A DNA stretch of 37,418 bases from positions 1 through 37,418 of the forward strand of contig NZ_JAFBID010000064.1 of NCBI RefSeq assembly GCF_016811235.1. The letters run 5' to 3'. Position numbers and translations under genes: made by a program. The notes below the pieces were generated by a model, which was not told the DNA's origin, did not search any database, and saw only the letters and a program-made list of their open reading frames with translations. Within the stretch, counting starts at the first letter, position 1, and each line of letters starts with the position of its first letter. Origin of the DNA: Microvirga arabica. Its GTDB lineage: Bacteria > Pseudomonadota > Alphaproteobacteria > Rhizobiales > Beijerinckiaceae. Below are positions 18,725 through 26,850 of this stretch, piece by piece.

Positions 18725-18769
18725 AAGCATTGGACCCAAAAGTGGGAGCCACTTTTGGGTCCAATGCTT
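18725..18769. repeat. Perfect 21-bp palindromic hairpin
   Basis: Arms 18725-18745 and 18749-18769 are perfectly complementary over 21 bases with a 3-base loop. The right arm touches the stop codon of the DUF427 gene. The minus-strand transcript would fold into a strong hairpin right after its stop, but no U-run follows, so it may stabilise the mRNA end rather than terminate. The CCCAAAAGTGG core recalls the neighbouring repeat at 18642-18711. Confidence 0.85.
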
Positions 18770-19134
18770 TAGTCCTTGAACTCTTCGATGGCATCGACCT
18801 TGTTCGGATAGAAGGCAAGATGCTCCTTAATGGTGGCGACCGAGGGGAACGGCTGCTCATAGCTCCAGGCCGCGTTCTCCCGCACGAGTCCGCCTCCGTT
18901 GACGGTGAAATAGGAGGCCTCGCCCTTGTAGGGGCAATGGGTGTGGTGATCGGTCGAGTCCAGGAGGTCCATGTGCACATCCTCGCGCGGGATGTACTGC
19001 ACCGGCGGGTAGTTCGCCTCCCGCAGGGTGAGCGCCTGCGTGGTTTCCGCGACGATGAAGCCGCCGAGCATGACCCGAATGCGGTTCGGGTTCTGCGTGA
19101 TGGTGATCGGATGATCCGGGCCGGGCTCCTTCAT
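18769..19134 (-). CDS. DUF427 domain protein
   Basis: A 121-residue protein that is almost wholly a DUF427 domain: ITQNPNRIRVMLGGFIVAETTQALTLREANYPPVQYIPREDVHMDLL, then the characteristic HHTHCPYKGEASYFTV and WSYEQPFPSVATIKEHLAFYPNKVD. The family is widespread but of unknown function; the conserved His and Cys residues suggest a catalytic or ligand-binding site. The ATG at 19134 (MKEPGPDHP), with GGAGAAGGA upstream, is preferred over an earlier in-frame start at 19194. A perfect hairpin follows the stop. Confidence 0.88.
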   Translation of the reverse strand: MKEPGPDHPITITQNPNRIRVMLGGFIVAETTQALTLREANYPPVQYIPREDVHMDLLDSTDHHTHCPYKGEASYFTVNGGGLVRENAAWSYEQPFPSVATIKEHLAFYPNKVDAIEEFKD

Positions 19135-19215
19135 GACGCTTCCTTCTCCAAGACAGGTATTCTGGAGAATGAAGATAGGGCAACCTGGTTGCACCCCAAG
19201 GCGTGAGCGGGCCGG

Positions 19216-20094
19216 CTACTCCTTGCCGGGCTTGGGCACGCCTTCCTTCACGCCGAGCGCATCGGCCAGCCGCACCTTGGCGGAGCCGGGGCGCAGGGGC
19301 TTCTGCTGGCTCTCATGGGGTGTCCAGCCCGAGAGCCATACGATCTCGAAGGTCGCCGGGATCCGCCCGTCCGGCTCGCCGAAGCGCTCGGCATAGATCT
19401 CCGCCGTCCGGATCAGGGTAGCACGCCGCAGCGGGGTCCGGCGGCGGTCGTTCAGCGCGTTGGTCAGCCCCATCTGGCGCAGGTCGCGCATGAGCGCAAA
19501 GGCATTGGCATAGCGCACCCGCACGACATCGGAATCCGTCACCGGCAGGGCAAAGCCCGCACGCTGGAGCAGGCCGCCGATGTCGCGCAGGTCCGCGAAG
19601 GGCGCCACCCGGGGGCTGACGCCGCCCTCCACCTCCGATTCGGCCTGTGTCAGCGACTGGCGCAGCTCGTTGAGCGTGCTGCCGCCGAGCATGGCCCCGA
19701 CGAAGAGGCCGTCGGGCTTGAGGGCGCGCCGGATCTGGATGAGCGAGCCCGGCAGATCATTCACGGAGTGCAGGGACAGGAGCGACACGGCGAGATCGAA
19801 GCGCTCGCCCGAGAACGGCAGCCGCTCCTCGTCGCCGAGGATGCTCTCCGGCTCGGCCACCTGCGAGAGGCGGATCACCATCCCGACGCGCCCGCTCCGG
19901 CGCAGGGCTTCCGCGGCGGCCGGCGTCGGGGTGCCCACATCGAGCGCGAGCGGGAACTCCCGCAGAACAGTCGAGAGCCGCTCCTCCAAGTCCTCAATGG
20001 CGCGGACCAGCAGGAAGTCGGCATAGCCCTGGTGCAGCGCACGCGACAGGCGGCGGCGGACGAGGGAACGGTCGAAGACGAGGGGCGTGCTCAT
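19216..20094 (-). CDS. NDUFAF5-like methyltransferase domain protein
   Basis: A 292-residue protein resembling the BioC/NDUFAF5 group: N-terminal VFDRSLVRRRLSRALHQGYADFLLVRAIEDLEERL, acidic-post LPFSGERFDLAVSLLSLHSVNDLPGSLIQIRRALKPDGLFVGAMLGG, and C-terminal YAERFGEPDGRIPATFEIVWLSGW. Mitochondrial NDUFAF5 hydroxylates an arginine of a complex I subunit using a SAM-fold, so a complex I assembly role is plausible. Motif I here is LDVGTPTPAAAEALRR, without the GxGxG loop. It is divergent from comF, separated by a region containing a long palindromic repeat. Confidence 0.8.
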   Translation of the reverse strand: MSTPLVFDRSLVRRRLSRALHQGYADFLLVRAIEDLEERLSTVLREFPLALDVGTPTPAAAEALRRSGRVGMVIRLSQVAEPESILGDEERLPFSGERFDLAVSLLSLHSVNDLPGSLIQIRRALKPDGLFVGAMLGGSTLNELRQSLTQAESEVEGGVSPRVAPFADLRDIGGLLQRAGFALPVTDSDVVRVRYANAFALMRDLRQMGLTNALNDRRRTPLRRATLIRTAEIYAERFGEPDGRIPATFEIVWLSGWTPHESQQKPLRPGSAKVRLADALGVKEGVPKPGKE

Positions 20095-20154
20095 GAGGCG
20101 CTGGATATGGCGTGTGCCCCGCGAAGGTCCAAGGATTTTTTAGGTACACGCCCT

Positions 20155-20250
20155 TGTCACCCCCGGCGGCCGTGAGGCCGGGAAGGAAATCCATAGCGCT
20201 GAGGGCGTGAGTGGATTCCCTTCCCTCGCTACGCTCGCCGGGAATGACAT
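20155..20250. repeat. Long imperfect palindromic repeat (REP-like)
   Basis: The left arm (20155-20193) begins TGTCACCCCCGGC and ends GAAATCCA; the right arm (20212-20249) begins TGGATTCCC and ends GCCGGGAATGACA. The arms pair imperfectly over about 38 bases around an 18-base centre. A half unit of the same family occurs at 13354-13388. It lies in the 221-base divergent region between the NDUFAF5-like gene and comF, where no gene is seen. Confidence 0.8.
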
Positions 20251-20315
20251 TGAGGTGCTGGAAATCAGGATGAACCCTGCTCGTACTCAGCACACTCATC
20301 GGATAAGCTTTGCCC

Positions 20316-21098
20316 ATGAGCGAGCCTCTCGACATTGAGCCCCTTCAGCTCCGCGCCCGCCTCGGTCATGGAGCGCGGGAAGCCTGGCGCTCGGCACTCG
20401 GCCTCCTCTATCCGCCGACCTGCATCGCCTGCCAGGCGGCTACCGGCGAGCCTCATACGCTCTGCGCCGCGTGTTGGTCGGGCGTTCGCTTCATCGAACG
20501 TCCCTATTGCGAGCGCCTCGGAACGCCGTTTGCGGTCGATCTCGGCCAGCCCCTGCTCTCGCCGGCTGCCATCGCCGATCCGCCGGTGTTTCAGCGGGCC
20601 CGAGCCGTCGCCGAATATGACGGCACCGCGAGCCTTCTCGTTCACCGCCTGAAATATAACGACCGCCTCGAACTCGCCCGGGCACTCGGCGGGATGATGA
20701 CGCGCGCCGGGGCGGAGCTCTTAGGCGAAGCGGACGTGATCGTGCCCGTGCCGCTCCACCGCTGGCGGCTCTGGTGGCGGCGCTTCAACCAGGCGATGGC
20801 GTTGGCAAGAGTCATTTCCGCCGAGAGCGGCATCCGCTGCGACCCATTCCTGCTCGCCCGCGTCAAGCGCACCCGGCGGCAGGTGGGGCTCACTAAGGCG
20901 CAGCGGCAGGAGAACCTGCAAGGCGCCTTCCGCGTCCCCGCCGAAGTTAAGGCGCGGCTGCAGGGCAAGCGGGTGCTCCTCGTCGACGACGTGCTGACCA
21001 CCGGGGCCACGGCCAACGCGGCCTCGCGGGCGCTCCTGCGCGGCGGAGCGGCTTCCGTCGACGTTCTGGCCTTCGCCCGGGTGGTAAAGGAGTTGTGA
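20316..21098 (+). CDS. comF: ComF family protein (phosphoribosyltransferase domain)
   Basis: A 260-residue protein with the double zinc-finger start (PTC36-x2-C39 and C50-x2-C53) of the ComF family, the motif VHRLKYNDRLELAR, VIVPVPLHRWRLWWRRFNQA and the PRPP-binding loop VLLVDDVLTTGAT. Family members take part in DNA uptake in naturally competent bacteria, but the homologue is present in most bacteria and its reaction is not established. The ATG at 20316 is preferred; a TTG at 20310 is in frame. It is the first gene of a same-strand series continuing with grxC and the nitrilase. Confidence 0.9.
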   Translation: MSEPLDIEPLQLRARLGHGAREAWRSALGLLYPPTCIACQAATGEPHTLCAACWSGVRFIERPYCERLGTPFAVDLGQPLLSPAAIADPPVFQRARAVAEYDGTASLLVHRLKYNDRLELARALGGMMTRAGAELLGEADVIVPVPLHRWRLWWRRFNQAMALARVISAESGIRCDPFLLARVKRTRRQVGLTKAQRQENLQGAFRVPAEVKARLQGKRVLLVDDVLTTGATANAASRALLRGGAASVDVLAFARVVKEL

Positions 21099-21149
21099 CA
21101 CAGGCGCAAAGCTTCCTATATCCTCCCCACCACAGGAGACATTCCGACG

Positions 21150-21407
21150 ATGCCTGCCATCACGATCTACACGAAGAGTTGGTGCCCCTATTGCTCGGCC
21201 GCCAAGAAGCTTCTCACCGAGAAAGGCGCCGATTTCACCGAGATCGATATCGAGAAGAAGCCGGAAGCCAGGGCCGAGATGATCCAGAAGGCCAAGGGCC
21301 GCTCCACCGTTCCGCAGATCTTTATCGGCGAAAAGCATGTCGGCGGCTGCGATGACCTGTATGATCTTGATGACAGGGGCCAGCTTGAGCCTTTATTGCA
21401 GGCCTAA
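21150..21407 (+). CDS. grxC: Glutaredoxin 3
   Basis: An 85-residue dithiol glutaredoxin. The active site is Cys12-Pro-Tyr-Cys15 (TKSWCPYC), followed by the glutathione-binding TVPQIFIGEKHVGGCDDL with the cis-proline TVP. It reduces disulfides and glutathione mixed disulfides with glutathione as donor, in the cytoplasm. It begins 51 bases after comF and ends 16 bases before the nitrilase, so these genes are probably an operon; the nitrilase is also glutathione-related. Confidence 0.96.
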   Translation: MPAITIYTKSWCPYCSAAKKLLTEKGADFTEIDIEKKPEARAEMIQKAKGRSTVPQIFIGEKHVGGCDDLYDLDDRGQLEPLLQA

Positions 21408-21423
21408 CGGAGACTGATTGCCC

Positions 21424-22287
21424 ATGAACCCGACCCGCTTCACCGCCGCCTGCATCCAGATGCGCTCCGGGCGCGACGTCCTGAAAAACCGCGACGATGC
21501 GGTGGCCCTCGTGCGCCAGGCGGCAGACCAGGGTGCACATTTCGCCCAGACGCCGGAGATGACGTCGCTCGTCTGTCGCGACCGGGCCGAACTGTTCGAC
21601 AAGGTCGGTCCGGAGGCGAAGGACCCGGTGCTCGCGGCTCTGCGCGAGGTGGCGCGGGAGCGGGGGATCGTGGTCCAGATCGGCTCCATCGCCGTGAAGG
21701 AAGGCGACAAGGTCGCCAATCGGGCGTTCCTGATCGACCAGGACGGCGAGGTCGTCACGTCTTACGACAAGATCCACCTCTACGACGTGGACCTGCCGAA
21801 CGGCGAGAGCTGGCGCGAATCGGCCACCTATACGAGCGGAGCCTCGGCCGTGGCCGCCGATACGCCCTGGGGCTATCTCGGCATGACCATCTGCTACGAT
21901 GTGCGCTTTGCCGCCCTCTACAAGGCTTTGGCCGAGAACGGCGCCTCCTTCCTGTCGGCGCCGGCCGCCTTCACCAAGCAGACGGGCGAGGCGCACTGGC
22001 ATATCCTGCACCGGGCCCGCGCCATCGAGACCGGCTCCTTCATGATCTCCGCCGCTCAGGCGGGCCTGCATGAGGACGGGCGCGAGACCTATGGCCATTC
22101 GCTGATCGTCGATCCCTGGGGCCGCGTGCTGGCGGAAGGCGGGACGGAGCCCGGCGTGTTCATGGCCGAGATCGACACCGCCCTCGTGGCCGAGGTGCGC
22201 GGGCGCATTCCCACCCTCAAGAATGCCCGGCCCTTCAGGGTCGAGGTCGTGCCCACCATCGAGACGGATCGGGCGGCCATCGCCTGA
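21424..22287 (+). CDS. Carbon-nitrogen hydrolase, probable deaminated glutathione amidase
   Basis: A 287-residue nitrilase-superfamily protein with the complete catalytic triad Glu45 (AQTPEMTS), Lys116 (YDKIHLYDVDLPNG) and Cys157 (MTICYDVRF). The DKIHLYDVD form is typical of the Nit1/YbeM branch, whose members hydrolyse deaminated glutathione, a side product of transaminases, to 2-oxoglutarate and Cys-Gly. The adjoining glutaredoxin gene agrees with a role in glutathione metabolism. The ATG at 21424 is taken as start rather than the in-frame TTG at 21418. Confidence 0.9.
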   Translation: MNPTRFTAACIQMRSGRDVLKNRDDAVALVRQAADQGAHFAQTPEMTSLVCRDRAELFDKVGPEAKDPVLAALREVARERGIVVQIGSIAVKEGDKVANRAFLIDQDGEVVTSYDKIHLYDVDLPNGESWRESATYTSGASAVAADTPWGYLGMTICYDVRFAALYKALAENGASFLSAPAAFTKQTGEAHWHILHRARAIETGSFMISAAQAGLHEDGRETYGHSLIVDPWGRVLAEGGTEPGVFMAEIDTALVAEVRGRIPTLKNARPFRVEVVPTIETDRAAIA

Positions 22288-22330
22288 TCCCCTTCCCTTT
22301 CCAAGCCTGAATCCTTACGTCTTCAAAGAC

Positions 22331-22777
22331 ATGATCAAGTACGCCCTGGCCTGCGAGCAGGCCCATGAGTTCGAGAGCTGGTTTCCGTCAAGCGAAGCGT
22401 TCGAAACGCAGCGCAAGCGCGGTTTCGTGACCTGCCCGTTCTGCGACTCCGCGAAGGTCGAGAAGCAGATCATGGCACCTTCTGTGGCGCGCACGGGCAA
22501 GGCGCCGGATGCGCCAGCTCCGGAGCCGCAGCCCGTTGCCGTTCTCTCCGAGCGCGAACGCGAACTGCGCGCGGCTCTGCGGGCTTTGCGCGAACAGGTC
22601 ATGAAGAACGCTGAGAACGTGGGCAAGGGCTTCGTCGAGGAAGCGCGCAAGATGCATTTCGGCGAGACGGAAGAGCGCTCCATCTACGGCGAGGCGGATC
22701 TTGCCGAGGCAAAGGCATTGCTGGAGGAAGGCATCGACGTGCTGCCCCTGCCCATCGTGCCAGATGACCGGAACTAG
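22331..22777 (+). CDS. DUF1178 family protein
   Basis: A 148-residue protein matching DUF1178: MIKYALACEQAHEFESWFPSSEAF at the start, then RGFVTCPFCDSAKVEKQIMAPSVAR with a CxxC pair (Cys35, Cys38), and the C-terminal region VGKGFVEEARKMHFGETEERSIYGEADLAEAKALLEEGIDV. The start is fixed by the conserved N-terminus at ATG 22331. It resembles FmdB-type zinc-ribbon regulatory proteins, but its function is not known. It lies 43 bases after the nitrilase on the same strand, a neighbourhood I recall as conserved in Hyphomicrobiales. Confidence 0.9.
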   Translation: MIKYALACEQAHEFESWFPSSEAFETQRKRGFVTCPFCDSAKVEKQIMAPSVARTGKAPDAPAPEPQPVAVLSERERELRAALRALREQVMKNAENVGKGFVEEARKMHFGETEERSIYGEADLAEAKALLEEGIDVLPLPIVPDDRN

Positions 22778-22831
22778 CCGTCACGCTTCAGGATTACGCC
22801 TCCTCTGAACGATATTCGAGCGAGGCGTTCC

Positions 22832-23353
22832 TTGGCGGTCTTCTTCACCAGCGACACCCATTTCGGGGATTCCAGGGTGCTGCGCATCGACAAGCGTCCG
22901 TTCAAGTCGATCCCCGAGCACGACGAGGCGCTCATCGCCAACTGGAACGCGGTTGTCTCAGCCAACGACGAGGTCTGGCATCTGGGCGACTTCGCCTTGC
23001 ATGTGCGCCCGGAACGGATCGACGAACTGCTGGGGCTTCTCAACGGCCGCAAGCACCTGATCACCGGCAACAACGATGGCGCGGCGACCCTCGCCGCCAA
23101 CGGCTGGGAGAGCGTGCAGGCTTACGCCGAACTCATGCTCGACGGGCAGGCGGTGGTGATGTGCCACTACGCCTTCCGCACCTGGAAGAACATGGGCCGT
23201 GGCTGGATCGACCTGCACGGGCATTCCCACGGCAAGCTCAAACCCCAGACACGGCAATACGATGTGGGCGTGGATGCCTGGGATTACCGGCCCGTCACCC
23301 TTGAGACGGTTCTCGGCACCAGGCGCCGACGCATGGCAGCCAAAGCGGTCTGA
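22832..23353 (+). CDS. Calcineurin-like metallophosphoesterase
   Basis: A 173-residue small phosphoesterase with all five metal motifs in order: FTSDTHFGD (Asp8, His10), WHLGDFAL, ITGNND, MCHYAF and HGHSHG. Members of this short branch are usually annotated as phosphoesterases of unknown substrate. The start appears to be TTG at 22832, since GAGG lies 7 bases upstream and the conserved motif begins only eight residues in; no ATG or GTG is available near it. It follows the DUF1178 gene by 54 bases. Confidence 0.87.
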   Translation: MAVFFTSDTHFGDSRVLRIDKRPFKSIPEHDEALIANWNAVVSANDEVWHLGDFALHVRPERIDELLGLLNGRKHLITGNNDGAATLAANGWESVQAYAELMLDGQAVVMCHYAFRTWKNMGRGWIDLHGHSHGKLKPQTRQYDVGVDAWDYRPVTLETVLGTRRRRMAAKAV

Positions 23354-23455
23354 TCTAGCAGAGTTGCTCCCGGTTTCGTGATGGGAGAACCGTGGCTGTC
23401 GCTTTTTCTTAGGATTTTTCCCTTTATGACCGGCTCCGATCAGAAGGAGTCATTG

Positions 23456-24676
23456 ATGAATATGCCGACAAGCGACCTGAGGCCGACGCGACGCATCTCG
23501 CTGATGCGCAAATTCTTCGACAGCGAAGCCTCGGGCGGCATCATTCTCATGGGCGTGACAATCATTGCTCTCGTGATCGCCAACTCGCCCCTGGCCGATG
23601 CCTATTTCGGCCTGCTCAAGACCTACGTGTTCGGGCTCAGCGTCCTCCACTGGATCAACGACGCGCTCATGGCGGTGTTCTTTCTGCTGGTCGGCCTCGA
23701 GATCAAGCGCGAGATGCTGGACGGGCAGCTCTCCACCTGGCCGCGGCGGATCCTGCCCGGCGTCGCCGCCTTGGGCGGCATGGTCTTGCCGGCTCTCGTC
23801 TATCTGGCGATCACCTGGGATGAGCCGCATCTGCGCCAGGGCTGGGCGATCCCGGCCGCCACCGACATCGCCTTCGCGCTCGGCGTGCTGGCGATCCTCG
23901 GCTCCCGGGTGCCGACCTCCCTCAAAATCTTCCTGACGGCGCTTGCAATCCTCGACGATCTCGGCGCGATCATCATCATCGCCCTGTTCTACACGAGCGA
24001 TCTCTCCGTCATGATGCTGGGCGCGGCCGCACTCTGCCTCATCGCGCTGGTGGCCTTCAATCGCTTCGGCATCAAGAGCCTTGTGCCCTATCTGGCCGTC
24101 GGCGTGGTGCTGTGGTTCTTCGTGCTCCAGTCGGGTGTCCACGCCACGCTCGCGGGCGTCGCCCTGGCCCTGACGATTCCGCTTCAGGACAAGCCGAAGG
24201 AGACCCGCGCGGAGGATTCGCCCCTGCACCGGCTGGAACATGCGCTGCATAAACCCGTGGCGTACGGCATCATTCCGATCTTCGGCCTCGCCAATGCGGG
24301 CGTGTCCTTGTCGGGCCTCTCTCTGGATGCGCTCCTGAGCCCCTTGCCGCTGGGCATTGCCATGGGCCTGTTCCTCGGCAAGCAGGTGGGCGTCTATGCC
24401 TTCTCGGAGCTGGCGATCAGGCTCAACTTTGCCGATGTCCCGGCGGGCGCGACGCGCGTCCAATGCTACGGCGTCGCCCTGCTGTGCGGCATCGGCTTCA
24501 CCATGAGCCTGTTCATCGGCGCGCTCGCCTTCCCAGGCCAGCCGGAGCTGGGGGATGCCACCAAGATCGGCGTGCTCATGGGCTCCATGCTGTCGGCGAT
24601 CGCGGGCTTCCTGCTGCTCAGCATCGCCCCGCGGGAGATCCCGCTCAAGCCTTCGAGGCCAGCAGCATATAATTGA
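23456..24676 (+). CDS. nhaA: Na+/H+ antiporter NhaA
   Basis: A 406-residue membrane protein with about twelve segments, normal for NhaA. The ion-binding aspartates are present: Asp137 (ATDIAFALGVL) and the pair Asp167-Asp168 (AILDDLGAI), each four positions later than E. coli Asp133/163/164; GFTMSLFIGALAF is also typical. It expels Na+ in exchange for protons in the inner membrane, for salt and alkaline tolerance. The ATG at 23456 is chosen because AAGGAG lies 7 bases upstream; the frame is open for 26 more codons. Its end overlaps the convergent ubiG by 32 bases. Confidence 0.96.
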   Translation: MNMPTSDLRPTRRISLMRKFFDSEASGGIILMGVTIIALVIANSPLADAYFGLLKTYVFGLSVLHWINDALMAVFFLLVGLEIKREMLDGQLSTWPRRILPGVAALGGMVLPALVYLAITWDEPHLRQGWAIPAATDIAFALGVLAILGSRVPTSLKIFLTALAILDDLGAIIIIALFYTSDLSVMMLGAAALCLIALVAFNRFGIKSLVPYLAVGVVLWFFVLQSGVHATLAGVALALTIPLQDKPKETRAEDSPLHRLEHALHKPVAYGIIPIFGLANAGVSLSGLSLDALLSPLPLGIAMGLFLGKQVGVYAFSELAIRLNFADVPAGATRVQCYGVALLCGIGFTMSLFIGALAFPGQPELGDATKIGVLMGSMLSAIAGFLLLSIAPREIPLKPSRPAAYN

Positions 24677-25388
24677 CGGCCGTATCGCGGGACAGGGACC
24701 AGCTGTCCCGCAGCGGGTTGTAGGCGACGCCCTTGAGGTCATCGACCCGGAACCCCGCGGCCGCGATGGCGTCGGTCAGCTCCTCGGGGGTGACGAACTT
24801 GTCCCATTCGTGGGTGCCCTTGGGCAGCCAGCCGAGGATGTACTCGGCCCCCACGATGGCGGACGCGAAGGAGCGCAGGGTCCGGTTGATCGTCGCCATG
24901 GCGAGAGCCCCATCCGGCTTCACCGCCTGGGCGCAGGCCTTCACGAAGGCGCCCCGGTCCGCCACGTGCTCCACCACCTCCATGGCCAGCACCATGTCGA
25001 AGGTCTCACCCCCGGCGACCACGGCCTCCACGGTCTCGTTGCGGTAATCGACCGGCACCCCGGCACGCTCCGCATGAAGCCGGGCGACGGTGATGTTCGT
25101 CGGCGCAGGATCGAGCCCCGTCACTGTCGCTCCCAGGCGCGCGAGCGGCTCGGAGAGCACGCCCCCGCCGCAGCCCACGTCCAGGATCGTGATGCCTTCG
25201 AGCGAGCGGGCCGAACGCGGGTCGCGCCCGAAGCGGCGGCAGGCCTCGTCGCGGATATACCCTAAGCGCACCGGATTGAACTTGTGCAGGACCTTCATGG
25301 GCCCCTTCGGGTCCCACCAGGTCTCGGCGATCTTGTCGAAACGGGCGACCTCGGCGGGGTCGATGGTGGTGGATGCGCCGTGGGTCAT
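24645..25388 (-). CDS. ubiG: Ubiquinone biosynthesis O-methyltransferase UbiG
   Basis: A 247-residue SAM methyltransferase. The N-terminus IDPAEVARFDKIAETWWDPKGPMKVLHKFNPVRLGYI is specific to UbiG, followed by motif I ILDVGCGGGVLSEPLARLGA, the post-motif acidic residue in VTGLDPAP, and MVLAMEVVEHVAD. It catalyses the two O-methylation steps of ubiquinone synthesis, at the inner membrane. It is divergent from lysC with 134 bases between the starts. Confidence 0.97.
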   Translation of the reverse strand: MTHGASTTIDPAEVARFDKIAETWWDPKGPMKVLHKFNPVRLGYIRDEACRRFGRDPRSARSLEGITILDVGCGGGVLSEPLARLGATVTGLDPAPTNITVARLHAERAGVPVDYRNETVEAVVAGGETFDMVLAMEVVEHVADRGAFVKACAQAVKPDGALAMATINRTLRSFASAIVGAEYILGWLPKGTHEWDKFVTPEELTDAIAAAGFRVDDLKGVAYNPLRDSWSLSRDTAVNYMLLASKA

Positions 25389-25522
25389 CGAAGCCTGGTT
25401 CCTTAGGACGAAGAAATGATTCCCGCGCGTTGACAGGGCGCGGCCCTACCGTCATGTATACGCGCCTTTCGCGCCGCGAAGGGCAAAATCTTCCCTGAAC
25501 CCTTAACGGCCCTTCTTCGACC

Positions 25523-26761
25523 ATGCCCCGTCTCGTCATGAAGTTCGGCGGAACATCCGTCGCCACCGTAGAGCGCATCCGCAACGTGGCCCGGCATGTG
25601 AAACGCGAGGTCGAGGCCGGCTACGATGTGGCCGTGGTGGTCTCCGCCATGGCGGGCAAGACCAACGAGCTCGTCGGCTGGGTCAAGGAGGCATCAAGCC
25701 TTTACGATTCCAAGGAATACGACGTGGTCGTCGCCTCCGGCGAGCAGGTGACCTCCGGCCTCCTGGCCCTGGCGTTGCAGGAAATGGGCCTCAAGGCGCG
25801 GTCCTGGCAGGGCTGGCAGATCCCGATCATGACCTCGGAGGCCCACGGCTCGGCCCGCATTGCCGCCATCGACGGCACCGGGATCCTCAAGGGCTTCACC
25901 GACGCCAAGGAAGTGGCTGTCGTGTCCGGCTTCCAGGGCATGCATCAGCCCTCGGGCCGCATCACGACGCTCGGCCGCGGCGGCTCGGATACCAGCGCCG
26001 TCGCGCTGGCCGCCGCCATCCAGGCCGAGCGCTGCGACATCTACACGGACGTCGACGGCGTCTACACCACGGATCCGCGCATCGTGCCCAAGGCCCGGCG
26101 CCTGGATAAGGTTTCTTACGAGGAAATGCTGGAAATGGCCTCGCTGGGGGCCAAGGTGCTCCAGGTGCGCTCGGTGGAGCTCGCCATGATGCACCGTGTG
26201 CCGACCTATGTGCGCTCCAGCTTCGACGATCCTGCCGATCCCAAGCTCGGCACCCTCATCTGCGACGAGGAAGACATCATGGAACAGCAGATTGTCACGG
26301 GCATCGCCTATTCGCGCGACGAAGCCCAGATCACGCTGCGGGACATTGCCGACAAGCCGGGCATCGCGGCCTCGATCTTCGTGCCCCTGGCCGAGGCCAA
26401 CATCAACGTGGACATGATCATCCAGGTGGTGTCCGATAACGCGGCCACCACGGACCTGACCTTCACGGTACCGACCGCCGATTACGAGCGGGCCTGCGCG
26501 ATCCTGAACGAGCGCCGGGACGAGATCCGGTTCCAGGATCTCCAGGGCGCCACGGACGTGGTGAAGGTCTCGGCCATCGGGGTCGGCATGCGCAGCCATG
26601 CGGGCGTGGCCGCCCGGGCCTTCAAGGCCCTGGCCGACAAGGGTATCAACATCCGGGCGATCACCACCTCCGAGATCAAATTCTCGGTGCTGATCGAATC
26701 GGCCTATACGGAGCTTGCGGTTCGCACGCTCCACTCGCTATACGGCCTTGATCAAGCCTGA
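25523..26761 (+). CDS. lysC: Aspartate kinase
   Basis: A 412-residue monofunctional aspartokinase. The kinase domain starts with KFGGTSVATVERI and includes GRGGSDTSAVALAAA and IYTDVDGVYTTDPRIVPKAR. Two C-terminal ACT domains follow (ITLRDIADKPGIAASIFVPLAEANINVDMI, and VGMRSHAGVAARAFKALADKGINI), which bind lysine and/or threonine for feedback control. It phosphorylates aspartate, the first step to lysine, threonine and methionine. It lies 89 bases upstream of ptsP, an order common in Hyphomicrobiales. Confidence 0.97.
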   Translation: MPRLVMKFGGTSVATVERIRNVARHVKREVEAGYDVAVVVSAMAGKTNELVGWVKEASSLYDSKEYDVVVASGEQVTSGLLALALQEMGLKARSWQGWQIPIMTSEAHGSARIAAIDGTGILKGFTDAKEVAVVSGFQGMHQPSGRITTLGRGGSDTSAVALAAAIQAERCDIYTDVDGVYTTDPRIVPKARRLDKVSYEEMLEMASLGAKVLQVRSVELAMMHRVPTYVRSSFDDPADPKLGTLICDEEDIMEQQIVTGIAYSRDEAQITLRDIADKPGIAASIFVPLAEANINVDMIIQVVSDNAATTDLTFTVPTADYERACAILNERRDEIRFQDLQGATDVVKVSAIGVGMRSHAGVAARAFKALADKGINIRAITTSEIKFSVLIESAYTELAVRTLHSLYGLDQA

Positions 26762-26850
26762 TTGACGAGGGATTGGTCGGGCTGCGACAGTGACCATGCC
26801 GGCCGCCGGTCCGCCCTGCCGGCCCTGATAGGACGGGAACAGAGAAGCTC

